Of a DNA stretch of 64,000 nucleotides, positions 1 through 10,695 are shown piece by piece; the first letter of the stretch is position 1, and each line of letters begins with the position of its first letter. The stretch lies in assembly GCA_963921195.1 (NCBI GenBank), contig OY992537.1:245588414-245652413 (forward strand), written 5' to 3'. Source of the stretch: Pegoplata infirma (taxonomy: Eukaryota; Arthropoda; Insecta; Diptera; Anthomyiidae). The position numbers and the translations under genes were made by a program. The notes under the pieces are model-generated. The model was given only the letters and a program-made list of their open reading frames with translations. It made no database searches and had not been told where the DNA came from.

Positions 1-340
1 AAAAAGTACCTCTTCCAGAATGTTTTTTCTTCATCGAAGGATCCTACAATCCGTATTTCAATTATCTAGGATCATTGTTTCAGCAAATATTAAAAGTACT
101 TTGTATCCCCGTTAAGAAACGGAATTTCCAAAAAGAATTTTTCCCAATCTCTTTTTTCACCGAAGGATTTTATATTCCAAATTTTAAGTTTCTGGGACCA
201 TTTATATCAGGAAATAAATAAGTACACTTTTTTATTCCTTTTAATCCCTTTATTTTCCGAGAGCCGAACCTTTTCCAATTTCAAGTTTCTATGTTTATTA
301 TTATTTCAGGAAATAAAAAAGTACCAAAAAGTGTACTTTC
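1..340. repeat. Degenerate ~145-bp tandem units, left of the arrays
   Basis: Two to three diverged units carry the landmarks 'tttcaagtttctaggacc', 'atttcaggaaataaaaaagtacc' and 'ccgagagccgaacc', which match the better preserved units at 1802-2690. The arrays at 373-1801 therefore lie inside a single original run of ~145-bp units. Confidence 0.6.
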
Positions 341-372
341 GGTACTTTTAACAAAACGTACTTTTTATAGGA

Positions 373-516
373 GGTACTTTTTATAAAAGGTACTTTTTAT
401 AAAAGGTACTTTTTATAAAAGGTACTTTTTATAAAAGGTACTTTTTATAAAAGGTACTTTTTATAAAAGGTACTTTTTAAAAAAGGTACTTTTTATAAAA
501 GGTACTTTTTATAAAA
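373..516 (+). repeat. 16-bp tandem array, 9 copies
   Basis: Nine in-register copies of ggtactttttataaaa; the seventh carries one substitution. Each unit contains TATAAAAGG across its junction with the next, a strong TATA-box match, and is close to an inverted repeat of itself. It abuts the 5-bp array with no intervening sequence. Confidence 0.95.
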
Positions 517-1564
517 GGTAAGGTAAGGTAAGGTAAGGTAAGGTAAGGTAAGGTAAGGTAAGGTAAGGTAAGGTAAGGTAAGGTAAGGTAAGGTAAGGTA
601 AGGTAAGGTAAGGTAAGGTAAGGTAAGGTAAGGTAAGGTAAGGTAAGGTAAGGTAAGGTAAGGTAAGGTAAGGTAAGGTAAGGTAAGGTAAGGTAAGGTA
701 AGGTAAGGTAAGGTAAGGTAAGGTAAGGTAAGGTAAGGTAAGGTAAGGTAAGGTAAGGTAAGGTAAGGTAAGGTAAGGTAAGGTAAGGTAAGGTAAGGTA
801 AGGTAAGGTAAGGTAAGGTAAGGTAAGGTAAGGTAAGGTAAGGTAAGGTAAGGTAAGGTAAGGTAAGGTAAGGTAAGGTAAGGTAAGGTAAGGTAAGGTA
901 AGGTAAGGTAAGGTAAGGTAAGGTAAGGTAAGGTAAGGTAAGGTAAGGTAAGGTAAGGTAAGGTAAGGTAAGGTAAGGTAAGGTAAGGTAAGGTAAGGTA
1001 AGGTAAGGTAAGGTAAGGTAAGGTAAGGTAAGGTAAGGTAAGGTAAGGTAAGGTAAGGTAAGGTAAGGTAAGGTAAGGTAAGGTAAGGTAAGGTAAGGTA
1101 AGGTAAGGTAAGGTAAGGTAAGGTAAGGTAAGGTAAGGTAAGGTAAGGTAAGGTAAGGTAAGGTAAGGTAAGGTAAGGTAAGGTAAGGTAAGGTAAGGTA
1201 AGGTAAGGTAAGGTAAGGTAAGGTAAGGTAAGGTAAGGTAAGGTAAGGTAAGGTAAGGTAAGGTAAGGTAAGGTAAGGTAAGGTAAGGTAAGGTAAGGTA
1301 AGGTAAGGTAAGGTAAGGTAAGGTAAGGTAAGGTAAGGTAAGGTAAGGTAAGGTAAGGTAAGGTAAGGTAAGGTAAGGTAAGGTAAGGTAAGGTAAGGTA
1401 AGGTAAGGTAAGGTAAGGTAAGGTAAGGTAAGGTAAGGTAAGGTAAGGTAAGGTAAGGTAAGGTAAGGTAAGGTAAGGTAAGGTAAGGTAAGGTAAGGTA
1501 AGGTAAGGTAAGGTAAGGTAAGGTAAGGTAAGGTAAGGTAAGGTAAGGTAAGGTAAGGTAAGGT
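515..1564 (+). repeat. Pentanucleotide array (AAGGT)n, 210 exact copies
   Basis: 1050 bp of uninterrupted AAGGT with no substitution that I can see. The seed is the 'aaaaggta' junction of the flanking 16-bp unit, so the pentamer appears to have expanded inside that array. On the plus strand each unit joint reads AAGGTAAGG, an 8 of 9 match to the metazoan 5' splice-site consensus. It is not the insect telomere repeat TTAGG. Perfect homogeneity suggests recent expansion; true length may differ from the assembled length. Confidence 0.97.
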
Positions 1565-1801
1565 ACTTTTTATAAAAGGTACTTTTTATAAAAGGTACTT
1601 TTTATAAAAGGTACTTTTTATAAAAGGTACTTTTTATAAAAGGTACTTTTTATAAAAGGTACTTTTTATAATAGGTACTTTCTATAAAAGGTACTTTTTA
1701 TAAAAGGTACTTTTTATAAAAGGTACTTTTTATAAAAGGTACTTTTTATAAAAGGTACTTTTTATAAAAGGTACTTTTTATAAAAGGTACTTTTTATAAA
1801 A
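1562..1801 (+). repeat. 16-bp tandem array, 15 copies
   Basis: Fifteen in-register copies of the same 16-bp unit as at 373-516, with single-base variants near 1671-1682. It continues the left array on the other side of the pentamer block. Confidence 0.95.
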
Positions 1802-2690
1802 GGTACCATTATTTCAGTAGATTAAAAAAAGTACCAAAAGTACACTTTTTTCATTTTACCCCCGTAGAGTCAACATTGGCAAAAACCCAGCCTTGGTGAA
1901 TTTTTTTTCCGGGAGGTGAACCTACATTGCAAATTTTAAGTTTTTAGGACCATTATTTAAGAAAGTATAAAAGGTACCAAAAGTACAGTTTTTTACCCTT
2001 TTTACCCTTAAAAATCAACAATGGCAAAATCCAGCCTTAGCAGATTTATATTCCGGGAGCTGAACCTACATTCAAAATTTCAAGTGTCTCGGACCATTTT
2101 TTAAGGAAATATAAAAGGTACCAAAGGTACATTTTTTTACCCTTTTTACCCCCTTAGAATCAACATTGGCAAAAATCCAGCCTTACTGGATCTATATTCC
2201 GGGAGGTGAACATACAGTATAAATTTCAAGTTTCTGTGATCATTATTTCAAGAGATATAAAAAGTACCAAAAATACAGTTTTTTACCCTTTTTACCCCCT
2301 TAGAATCAACATTGGCAAAAATCCGGCCGTACTGGATCTATATTCCAGGAGTTGAACATACAGTCCAAATTCCAAGTCTCTGTGACCATTACTTCAGGAG
2401 ATATAAAAAGTACCAAAAGTACAGTTTTTTACCCTTTTTGTCCCCTTAGAATCAACACTGGCAAAAATCCGGCCTTACTGGATCTATATTCCGGGAGGTG
2501 AACATACAGTCCAAATTTCAAGTCTCTATGACCATTATTTCAGGAGATATAAAAAGTACCAAAAGTACAGTTTTTTACCTTTTTTGTCCCCTTAGAATCA
2601 ACACTGGCAAAAATCCAGCCTTAGTGGATCTATATTCCGGGAGGTGGACCTACAGTTCAAATTTCAAGTCTCTAGCTTCAGCGGTTTGGG
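1802..2690. repeat. ~145-bp tandem repeat, about 6 units
   Basis: Landmark 'aacattggcaaaaa' (or a close variant) recurs at about 1872, 2018, 2162, 2308, 2454 and 2599, giving a period of 144-146 bp. Each unit holds 'ccgggaggtgaac', 'tttcaagt.tct' and a 'aaaagtacc' stretch from which the 16-bp array probably arose. The open frame at 2498-2701 is a by-product of this repeat. Confidence 0.85.
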
Positions 2691-2759
2691 CTGGGCGATG
2701 ATGAATGAGTATGTCAGTCAGTCAGTCAGTCAGTCACGTTACTCTTTTATATATATAGA

Positions 2760-3374
2760 TTTATGATTAATGTTTTATTCAAAAAGTAGTCCCAAAAAAT
2801 TGAAAAAAATATTTAATAAAAAAAAAAAAATAATTGTTAAAATAAAAGAAATTCTTTTTCAACTGGATAAATTATGTTTTAACTGGAAACTGGACCAGAC
2901 CTCAAATAACTGGAAAATCCAGACCATTCCAGGCCGTCTGGCAACCCTACCTCTTTGCACTAGAGTAGAGCGAATAAAATTAAAACAAATTGTCTTTTTG
3001 CGACTTTTAAAAAATTTTCCGGATTTTAGGCGATTTTTGTCATAACGTTTATTTCTGTTTTTTTTTTTATTTAACAACATTTATTTTTTTTTAATGAATA
3101 ATTTTTTTTTTTTTAGAAATCTGAACAAATTTAATTTTGGCGATATTTTACATCCGATTTGGCGACAAAGCCAAAAAAAGTCTGGCAACCCCGTTAATAT
3201 GATGAAGCAAAAAACGAACACACACACACATGCTATGTACATAAAAATAACTATACATTTTTTTATTATTACTTAACGGACTTTTTTTTAATTAAATTTA
3301 GATTTTGTTTTACATATTTTAAAGTTTTTTTTGTAAAGATTTTTGCTCCGCTTTTTTTATATAATATGAGTTAA
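2760..3374. other. AT-rich DNA with no gene
   Basis: Long A and T runs, plus two short 'tctggcaaccc'-type motifs near 2936 and 3181. The open frames here, on both strands, are built of Lys/Asn/Phe codons from AT-rich sequence. I see no domain, splice pattern or RNA. Confidence 0.6.
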
Positions 3375-4108
3375 TTTAGGGTTATGTTGAAAAACAACCA
3401 AGAGTTTTTTCAGAAATTCACTCATAACTTTTAAAATACTTAACCGATTTAAAAAAAATACATCAGAATCTTCCTAGTACAATAACGCAACTTTTGGTAC
3501 CCCATGCGTTTAAATCGGTTCCGGATTAGAGCTACAAAACTATCGATAGTCGTCCCATTCGATATTTTCGATAGTTTGTTTTTAAACTATCGATAGTATC
3601 GGATATTGTAAGGAATTGTAAGACTTTGCGTAAAATTACATTTTTTTTCATTAAAACTTGGTACTTCTGAACACACAAATGACAGTTTTTGGCGTTCACT
3701 GCAATTTCAATCTATTTTAACTCACTACGGCGATCTTCCACCATGCCCTGCTTGTTCTGTTCGGACCTTAAATTTCGCAATAACAATAACACGAGATTAC
3801 TTACTATCATTGCATTGATACTTCAAAAAGTAGAATTATTCCAAAATGATATAAAGACTTTTAAAACGGTTCACTTTTTGATTAAGTTTTCAGCAAGTGA
3901 CAATCTTTTTGAAGCTAATATTTTTCGGCGATAGTATCGCTATCGGGTAAAAACTATCGTGTCTTTTAAAATAAAACTATCGATACTATCGATAGTTTTG
4001 CAGCTCTATTCCGGATTATTGCCACAAACATGATTTCAACAGACAGACGGACAGACAGACACACGGACATTGCTAGATCGACTTCAAATCGATCAAGGAT
4101 CATGAATA
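3375..4108 (+). mobile_element. (GACA)n-bearing dispersed repeat, split by a hAT insertion
   Basis: Text on both sides of 3527-4008 joins into one sequence when the insert and one target duplication are removed: '...taaatcggttccggat' then 'tattgccacaaacatg', followed by an interrupted (GACA)n run and 'catcgctagatcgactt'-like sequence. That tail resembles the mini-me-like family found elsewhere in the window (for example 14219-15031) but is a distinct, more diverged relative. Confidence 0.5.
3527..4008. mobile_element. Non-autonomous hAT element, 482 bp, with TATCGATA-rich ends
   Basis: Terminal inverted repeats TAGAGCTACAAAACTATCG and its near complement (about 24 bp) are flanked by an exact 8-bp target duplication TTCCGGAT at 3519-3526 and 4009-4016, the hAT signature. 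TATCGATA occurs at 3541-3548, 3588-3595, 3978-3985 and 3987-3994, two at each end. No transposase is encoded; the 81-codon frame at 3689-3934 has no recognisable domain. Confidence 0.88.
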
Positions 4109-4500
4109 CCCGAGTAAAAAAAATTGTATGGTAAAACATGTTATCTTATAAAATTATATATAATTTATTGGATCTGATTTTGCTAAATTTCATCCGAAAA
4201 TTGGCCGCGCCAAAGTTATCTCATAACATCTTATAATATATGAAGTTACAGTTTAATATTTGATTGTATGTGATTTCATCCGGAAATTGGCCGCGCCAAA
4301 GTTATCCCAAATTATCTATTATCATGATTTTGTATTAAATATGATATGATATGATGTAATTTCATCCGGAAATTGGCCGCGCCAAAGTTATCTTAAAATA
4401 TCCAATATCATGATTTTATATCAAATTGGATATTATATAATGTAATTTCATCCGAAATTTGGTCGAGCCAAAGTTATCTTATATCTGATATCTTGATTTT
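4098..4500. repeat. 86-bp tandem repeat, 4 units, behind a CCCGAGTAAAAA terminus
   Basis: 'catccg.aaattggccgcgcc' followed by 'aaagttatc' recurs at about 4191, 4277, 4363 and 4449, an 86-bp period. The block opens at 4098 with CCCGAGTAAAAA, the terminus shared by the fold-back elements at 4710, 4867 and 6629, so it is probably another member or fragment of that group. Confidence 0.8.
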
Positions 4501-4603
4501 ATAAAAAAATTATTGGATACATTTTTATCCAAAAAATGTTTCTGTTTTTAGATTTATTTTTAGATATAATAATGTCAAACTGAAAATAAATAATAAAAAA
4601 AAA

Positions 4604-4700
4604 CTTCGAACGGACGGGGGTTAGAACCACAAGTCATCCGTTTTGTAATCGCAATCTCTACCCTCTAGACCAGCGGACGTTGTTAGCAAATAACAACTTT
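4604..4700 (-). repeat. tRNA-like (pseudo-tRNA or SINE head) sequence
   Basis: The minus strand has an A-box-like 'tggtctagagggtagaga' and, downstream, a B-box-like 'ggttctaaccc', about 50 bases apart, as in pol III type 2 promoters. The T stem is imperfect and the acceptor arm does not close, so this is not a working tRNA. It lies directly left of the fold-back at 4710. Confidence 0.4.
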
Positions 4701-4709
4701 AAAAGACTT

Positions 4710-7700
4710 CCCGAGTAAAAAGGAATTTATATAAGTGTATATTATTTTATATTATAAAACCATATACAACTATATGAGTCAAAGTATAAAATTATATCTC
4801 ACTTTGAAATTTTCCAATTTTTTTAAATGATGTCATATAAAATCATATCTAATTATATGGTTCATACCCGAGTAAAAAAAGTTATATGACGCAATATTTA
4901 ATTATATATGAACAGATATGCTTTTATGTAAATCAATATTAATTTTGATCCGAAAATTGGCGGATCGAATATTATACGATTATATCAAATTCTATTATTT
5001 TTGATAAAATAATATCAAATTTGATTAAGTTTGATCCCAAAAATGGGTCTATCTAATTGTATTAAATCATATTTTATCTGTTAAAATTAGATAAATTTTT
5101 ATATAATTTGATGAAATCTGGTAAAATTGTTTGGAATTTTAAACGTGAAATTAGAAATAATTTTATCAGATTGAATTCATTATCAATTAGAAGAGTTTTT
5201 ATTGCATTCTTCGGAATGTGTTTTTATTAAAAATTTGTCAATTTTGTTTTCTAAAATCATTTTTATGGGATTTAAAAATTCCAAAAATGTGTCTTAGAAA
5301 ATTTAAAAACATTTTTTAGGAACTTAAAAATTTTTCAAACACATAAAATTTCTCCTAAAAACATTTTCAATAATTTTTTTACTCCAAAAAAAATTTGTGT
5401 CAGGGACTTATAAGTTTATATATAGCATTGTATTTTTCCTTATTTTTTAATATGATAACATACCAGTGACGGTCCGTGAAGTTGTCACTGGGTGTTCTCT
5501 AATTTTTAAAAACAGAAAATTTAAGTATAAAATTCATGTTTTCATGGACCTAACACATTCCCGAGATAGGTAAAGATGGGATGTTACTAGTTTTGTACAT
5601 TTTTTAATGAGATGCAGCCTAAATTCTATTTTATTGTCATTTTGTTGCCTCACCACATCGACAATTAACAAAAAGCATTATTTCGCAAATAAATGGAGTA
5701 CAAAAATTAATTTTGGAGGCATGTCAACAAAAAAAATTAAAACTGAGGCTTTGTCTACCACGGGAACGTGTTACGTCCAGAAAAACATATTTTATATACA
5801 TAAATTTTATATTTTAAATAAGTAGAGAACACCCAGTGACAACTTCACGGACCGTCACTGTAACATACATATTCATATCAATTTATATACCGATCTATAT
5901 CAAATTAGATATGACATATAAGGTCGGGAATTTTTAGAGGTGGCAGATAAAAAGATATATGATTTTATTTATAATTATATCCCGAACAAATTTTCAAAAT
6001 TTTCTAAGTCCCGGACAATTAAAAAAAATTAAAAAATTTTCAAGTCCTAAAAAAATTTATGAAAATTTTCCAAAGTCCCGGACACAAAATTTTTTTGGAA
6101 ATTTTTTTTGGAGTAAAAAATTATTGAAAATGTTTTTAAAGAAATTTTATATATTTGCAAAATTTTTAAGTTCCGAAAAAATGTTTTTAAATTTTCTAAG
6201 ACACATTATTTGGAATTTTTAAATCCCTTAAAAATGATTTTAGAAAACAAAATTGACAAATTCTTAATAAAAACAAATTCCGAAGAATGCAATAAAAACT
6301 CTTCTAACTGATAATGAATTCAATCTGATAAAATAATTTCTAATTTCACGTTTAAAATTCCAAAAAATTTTACCAGATTTCATCTAATTATATAAAAATT
6401 TATCTAATTTTAACAGAAAAGATATGATTTAATACAATTAGATAGACCCATTTTTGGGATCAAACTTAATCAAATTTGATATTATTTTATCAAAAATAAT
6501 AGAATTTGATATAATCGTATAATATTCGATCCGCCAATTTTCGGATCAAAATTAATATGGATTAACATAAAAGCATATCTGTTCATATATAATTAAATAT
6601 TGCGTCATATAACTTTTTTTTATTCGGGCCCGAGTAAAAAAGATCTGATATAATCATATATGCTATTATATAGTTATTTATATTTTTATATGGTTATGCA
6701 TGAACTTTGATATGGACATACAAGTTTATATATAGCATTGTATTTTTCCTTGTTTTTTAATATGATAGCATACATATTCATATCTATTTATATACTGATC
6801 TATATGAAATTTGATATGACATATAAGGTCGGGAATTTTTAGATATAACAGATAAAAAGATGTATGATTTTATTTATAATTACATCCCGAAAAAATTTTT
6901 CAAAATTTTCTAAATCCCGGACAATAAAAAAAAATTCAAGTCCTAAAAAATTTTATAAAAATTTTCCAAAGTCCCGGACACAAAATTTTTTTGGCAATTT
7001 TTTTTGAGTAAAAAAATCATTGAAAATGTTTTTATGAGAAATTAAATTTTTTTGAAAAGTTTTTGAGTTCCGAAAAAATGTTTTTAAATTTTCTAAGACA
7101 CAAACGTTTTTTGGAAAATTTAAATCCCTTATAAATGATTTTAGAAAAATATGACAAATTTTTTATAATTTGCTAAGTCCCGAAAAAATTTCGAAGAATG
7201 CAATAAAAACTCTTCTAATTGATAATGTATCCAATCTGATAAAATAATTTCTAATTTCACGTTTAAAATTCCAAAAAATTTTACCAGATTTCATCCAATT
7301 ATATAAAAATTTATCTAATTTTAACAGATAAGATATGATTTAATACAATTAGATAGACCCATTTTTGGGATCAAACTTAATCAAATTTGATATTATTTTA
7401 TCATAAATAATAGAATTTGATATAATCGTATAATATTCGATCCGCCAATTTTCGGATCAAAATTAATATGGATTTACATAAAAGCATATCTGTTCATATA
7501 TAATTAAATATTGCGTCATATAACTTTTTTTTACTCGGGTGGTATTATATTAGTCATATATAATTATACATAAATTGATACTGGATTTTTTGTTTAGTAA
7601 AGACCTATACATAATTAGATATAAAGTCACGTATAATAATGTATGAAATCGGATTAAGTTTTATGTGCAACGTATGATTACATCTACCATTTATATTAAT

Positions 7701-7866
7701 ATATTATGAACAATATAATTAGATATGATTTTATATGACATCATTTAAAAAAATTGGAAAATTTCAAAGTGAGATATAATTTTATACTTTGACTCATATA
7801 GTTGTATATGATTTTATGAAAACGTATAAAATAATATACATTTATATGAATTCCTTTTTACTCGGG
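4710..7866. mobile_element. Nested fold-back element group with CCCGAGTAAAAA termini
   Basis: Outer inverted arms of about 155 bp (4710-4866 and 7708-7866) begin CCCGAGTAAAAAGGAATT on each side. Inside, 4867-6628 has arms of roughly 550 bp with the same terminal 12-mer, and 6629-7539 is a second, partly tandem copy that directly repeats 5408-6628. The two inner copies meet back to back as GGGCCC at 6626-6631. No target duplication is evident for the outer pair. The DNA carries no coding frame of note. Confidence 0.8.
5464..5860. mobile_element. hAT-type MITE, 397 bp, with 38-bp perfect inverted repeats
   Basis: The inverted repeats start CAGTGACGGTCCGTGAAGTT and match perfectly over 38 bp (5464-5501 and 5823-5860). 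The flanking 8-bp duplication TAACATAC (5456-5463, 5861-5868) is exact. The sister copy near 6765-6785 has the unoccupied site. The 72-codon frame inside (5607-5825) is not a transposase. Confidence 0.93.
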
Positions 7867-9204
7867 TATATATACTTTATGGGGTCCTAAACCAATATTT
7901 CAATGTGTTACATACGGAACGACAAACTTATATATACCCTATATCACCAGAGTGGAGGGTAGTATAACGTCGAACTATATTCAATAAATGCCAACTCGAA
8001 AAAGGTTACTGTTCAGGAGAGCTAAAAAACTAGTTATTTCGCATATTATTGCAAAAATAAACAATGTACCTTCCACAAGATGGTTTAAATATTCTAAACA
8101 ATTTTTACCTATGCAAAAATTTTCATATTTTGCACTTGTTTGCGTATTTTTCAGAGATGGCATTTATTACTATATCAAAAAACAAATATTTTTTTAGAGT
8201 TGGCATATTTTGTCGGAAAATAAAAATACATTTTTTTTGGAAAAATTAAAAAAATTTTTTTTTTTTTTGGTTTTTGTTATCCTTAGTACGGTAATTGCAA
8301 AAACTGAACAAAAAATTAAAAATCATTGCATATTTTTAAAAGTTACTAGCTCCGAAAGCCTTTTAATCTCAGGGTGGTCAACTTTGGCACTCTGTAACTC
8401 ACGCTGTATTGCAATAGGGTCACTCCAAACTAGCTATTTTGAAAGCTTATATCATTGACTTTATTTGCCCCATTCATAATGTTTCAATCTGATAAATAGT
8501 TTGAAAGTTACATAAACATAAGCAATTTTTTTTTTGCAAACACTTTTTACCGATATTTTCAAAATGGCAATATCTCGAGAACCAGTCATTAGATATCAAA
8601 ATCTTTACAAGATTCGTGTTTAGCATGGCAAATGCAATAAGATATGTGATCTAATTTTTTTTAAAAAATTTTTTGAAAAATTTTTGGAAATTTACAATGG
8701 GAGTTGGCATTTATTTCCAACAAAAAAATATGTACTTTGAGTTAGCAGAATAACAAAAATGGATGTAAAACGACAACAAATTAGTTTTTTGCTCTGAAAT
8801 TTTTATGGCAGATAGGTATTACATAGGGGAGCTATTTGCCATCGGAAACTCATTTCCGTAAAATTTGAGTTGGCATATTTTGAATATAGGTTCACGATAA
8901 CAAAAAAGTTTTTTTTTTTCAAACTTTTACCAAATATATTTATGTCTTAAATACATAGAAAAATTTCATTAAGATAATTTCAAATTTTGATTTAGTATTT
9001 CAAATATGTAACTTTTATCCTTTTAAGAATAGCTAATTATCAAATTCACATCCATATCTTAATTTTTAACCGATTTATACGATATTTTGGTAAATGTTGT
9101 GAAGTACATAACATCAAAATAACTAAAAATTGGTTATTTTTGATCCCATCTTTATTAAATGTAGGCAAATAATCTCAGACTGGTCACCTAAGATTTTTTT
9201 CGCT
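7867..9204. other. Non-coding stretch with recurring 'gagttggcat' motif
   Basis: 'gagttggcat' or a close variant recurs near 7987, 8200, 8701 and 8868, suggesting a diverged repeat of several hundred bases. The left edge ('ggggtcctaaaccaatattt', 'cggaacgacaaactta') resembles text at 58,860-58,905. Overlapping frames at 7981-8458 on both strands are AT-rich by-products. I cannot name a family. Confidence 0.4.
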
Positions 9205-9345
9205 ATCTTGAGCATAAATTTCGAAGAAATTAGGTTTGTTCACTTTGCGGACTTTCCTTGTAGGATAACAAGAAAACCCAATGAAATTAAATTCTGATAG
9301 CGGAATCGAGTTCAGGAGGTCACATACATAAAGATTAGCAGGTGT
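9205..9345 (+). repeat. Dispersed repeat fragment shared with 61,550-61,700
   Basis: 'gcggaatcgagttcaggagg' followed by 'tcacatacataaa', and 'cgctatcttgagcataaatt' with 'aagaaat', match 61,552-61,590 and 61,607-61,690 with moderate divergence, though the order of the two blocks differs between copies. Confidence 0.6.
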
Positions 9346-9365
9346 AATTTTTTTGTGGGTCAATC

Positions 9366-9403
9366 GTCAGTTGCCTGTGCAAAAATTTGCACAGGCAAAT
9401 GAC
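9366..9403. repeat. Short hairpin
   Basis: 'ttgcctgtgcaaa' and 'tttgcacaggcaa' form a 13-bp perfect stem with a 2-base loop; flanking agt/att and gac ends extend the symmetry imperfectly. A related 'cagcacagacaaatgacg' occurs at 9545, so it may be the end of a degraded element. Confidence 0.7.
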
Positions 9404-10695
9404 GAATTTTAACAAAAAATCTCTAAAATGCCCATTTAAGTACTTACCTTTAAAAAATTAGCTTGAATATAAAGTTAATTTTCAAAATGGATTTAAAAAA
9501 TACCCACACAACTATAAAAAATATTTAACTTTTTGTAAAAAAAACAGCACAGACAAATGACGATTGTAGTTGTGAAAGCTCATTACAAAAGACAATACGC
9601 GACAGATTTCATTTAATTTAATTTTTTGTCGAACAGCCGGACAAATGTTTACGCCGCAGATGTAATAATACAGAATAATAATACTTTTAAATCTGAATTG
9701 TTGAAAAATTACAATGGTTTGGAAATTTTCCATTTTAACGAATTTAAGATTTTACATGGAAATGATGTATAAATTCAATAATCCATAAAATAAAAATTTA
9801 TCAACAATTATAAACATTAATCCTTTACTAGTATTTTTTTACGGTACAATGGACTATTTTAAGTCTCAGCGCCATGGACTTGCCTAAAAACTTACCTATT
9901 TTTAGGCTTGTACAACCCACCCTCAACTCAACTCAGTATTTTTTACTTTGCACACATATACAAAAAACTATAAACTAAATGAGAATTCTAAAATCTAAGA
10001 GAATAAAAAACTCTTAAATTTATTTACTTAAATTTTTTTAAAAACTGTTAAAAAATTACTCAATTTTTTTTTTTAAATTTAAACAAGTGATTGCTCAACA
10101 TTTGTTTACCCATATTTTTTTCTGTGTAGAGTTTTTTTTGTAAAATTTCCATGAAAATTTGTACACTTACGAAAAAAATTGTAAAATTAAAAAAAAAATG
10201 TAAATTGCTATCGAAAATTTTTTGTTAAAAAACAAGTAGTGTTTGAGTGTACTGACCATAAAAGGCAATTTTACCGATCCCAACGATTTTGAAATTTGAA
10301 AAAAGCTAAATTTTCTCCACCCTAATATGCCTACATATATACAGGGCATATTCAGAATATCATAAAATATTTATGTGAGTAATATGGTAACTAGCTGCCG
10401 TGTTTCAACTACAACTACATACAATTACAGCAACAACAACAGCACACTAGAGAATATTGTGGCAACTAACGGTAGCAATAAATCGCTAAAAGCAAATAAA
10501 TCAGAATACAAAAATTCCAGTGCTTTTGGCTTCGTTTTCGACTTTATTTATAAACTCATGCATCAGTTAAATCCTTTCAGCATAATGCAGAAAAAGGATA
10601 AAAATATAAAAGTCATACCTACATACATTCACACACAGACACACACTACATTTAAAATAAAATTTATTTATATTTTTTTTGTTAGTTTGGTTGTT
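9404..10695. other. AT-rich DNA; one long but unconvincing open frame
   Basis: No repeat termini are clear apart from 'ctccaccctaatatgcc' near 10,315, which resembles a TAGGGTGG-type hAT end without a partner. A 123-codon frame runs 10375-10746. Its first ~75 residues are Asn/Ser/Lys-rich and lie outside repeats, while its last 17 codons lie in the element starting at 10696. I see no domain and do not call it a gene. Confidence 0.45.

Larger units (their letters stand above)
1..2759 (-). mobile_element. Helitron-like element, 5' part (minus strand), running off the window
   Basis: Read on the minus strand, the right edge begins TCTATATATATAAAAG directly after an A, as at a Helitron 5' end, followed by a (GACT)n run at about 2713-2736. 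Inside lie ~145-bp tandem units, two 16-bp arrays and a 5-bp array. The text around 'atctcctgaaataa...cttgaaatttg' recurs in degenerate form at 40,650-40,730 and 51,660-51,730, inside two other Helitron-like stretches, which links them. The 3' end lies outside the window, so assignment rests on the 5' terminus and shared filler. No transposase frame is visible; the element looks non-autonomous. Confidence 0.5.

Noticed and set aside
515..1564. Telomeric repeat
   Set aside because: The unit is AAGGT, not the insect TTAGG, and higher flies lack TTAGG telomeres. It is also embedded within another array.
9366..9403. Transcription terminator
   Set aside because: Hairpin terminators are bacterial; this is a fly-type nuclear sequence.
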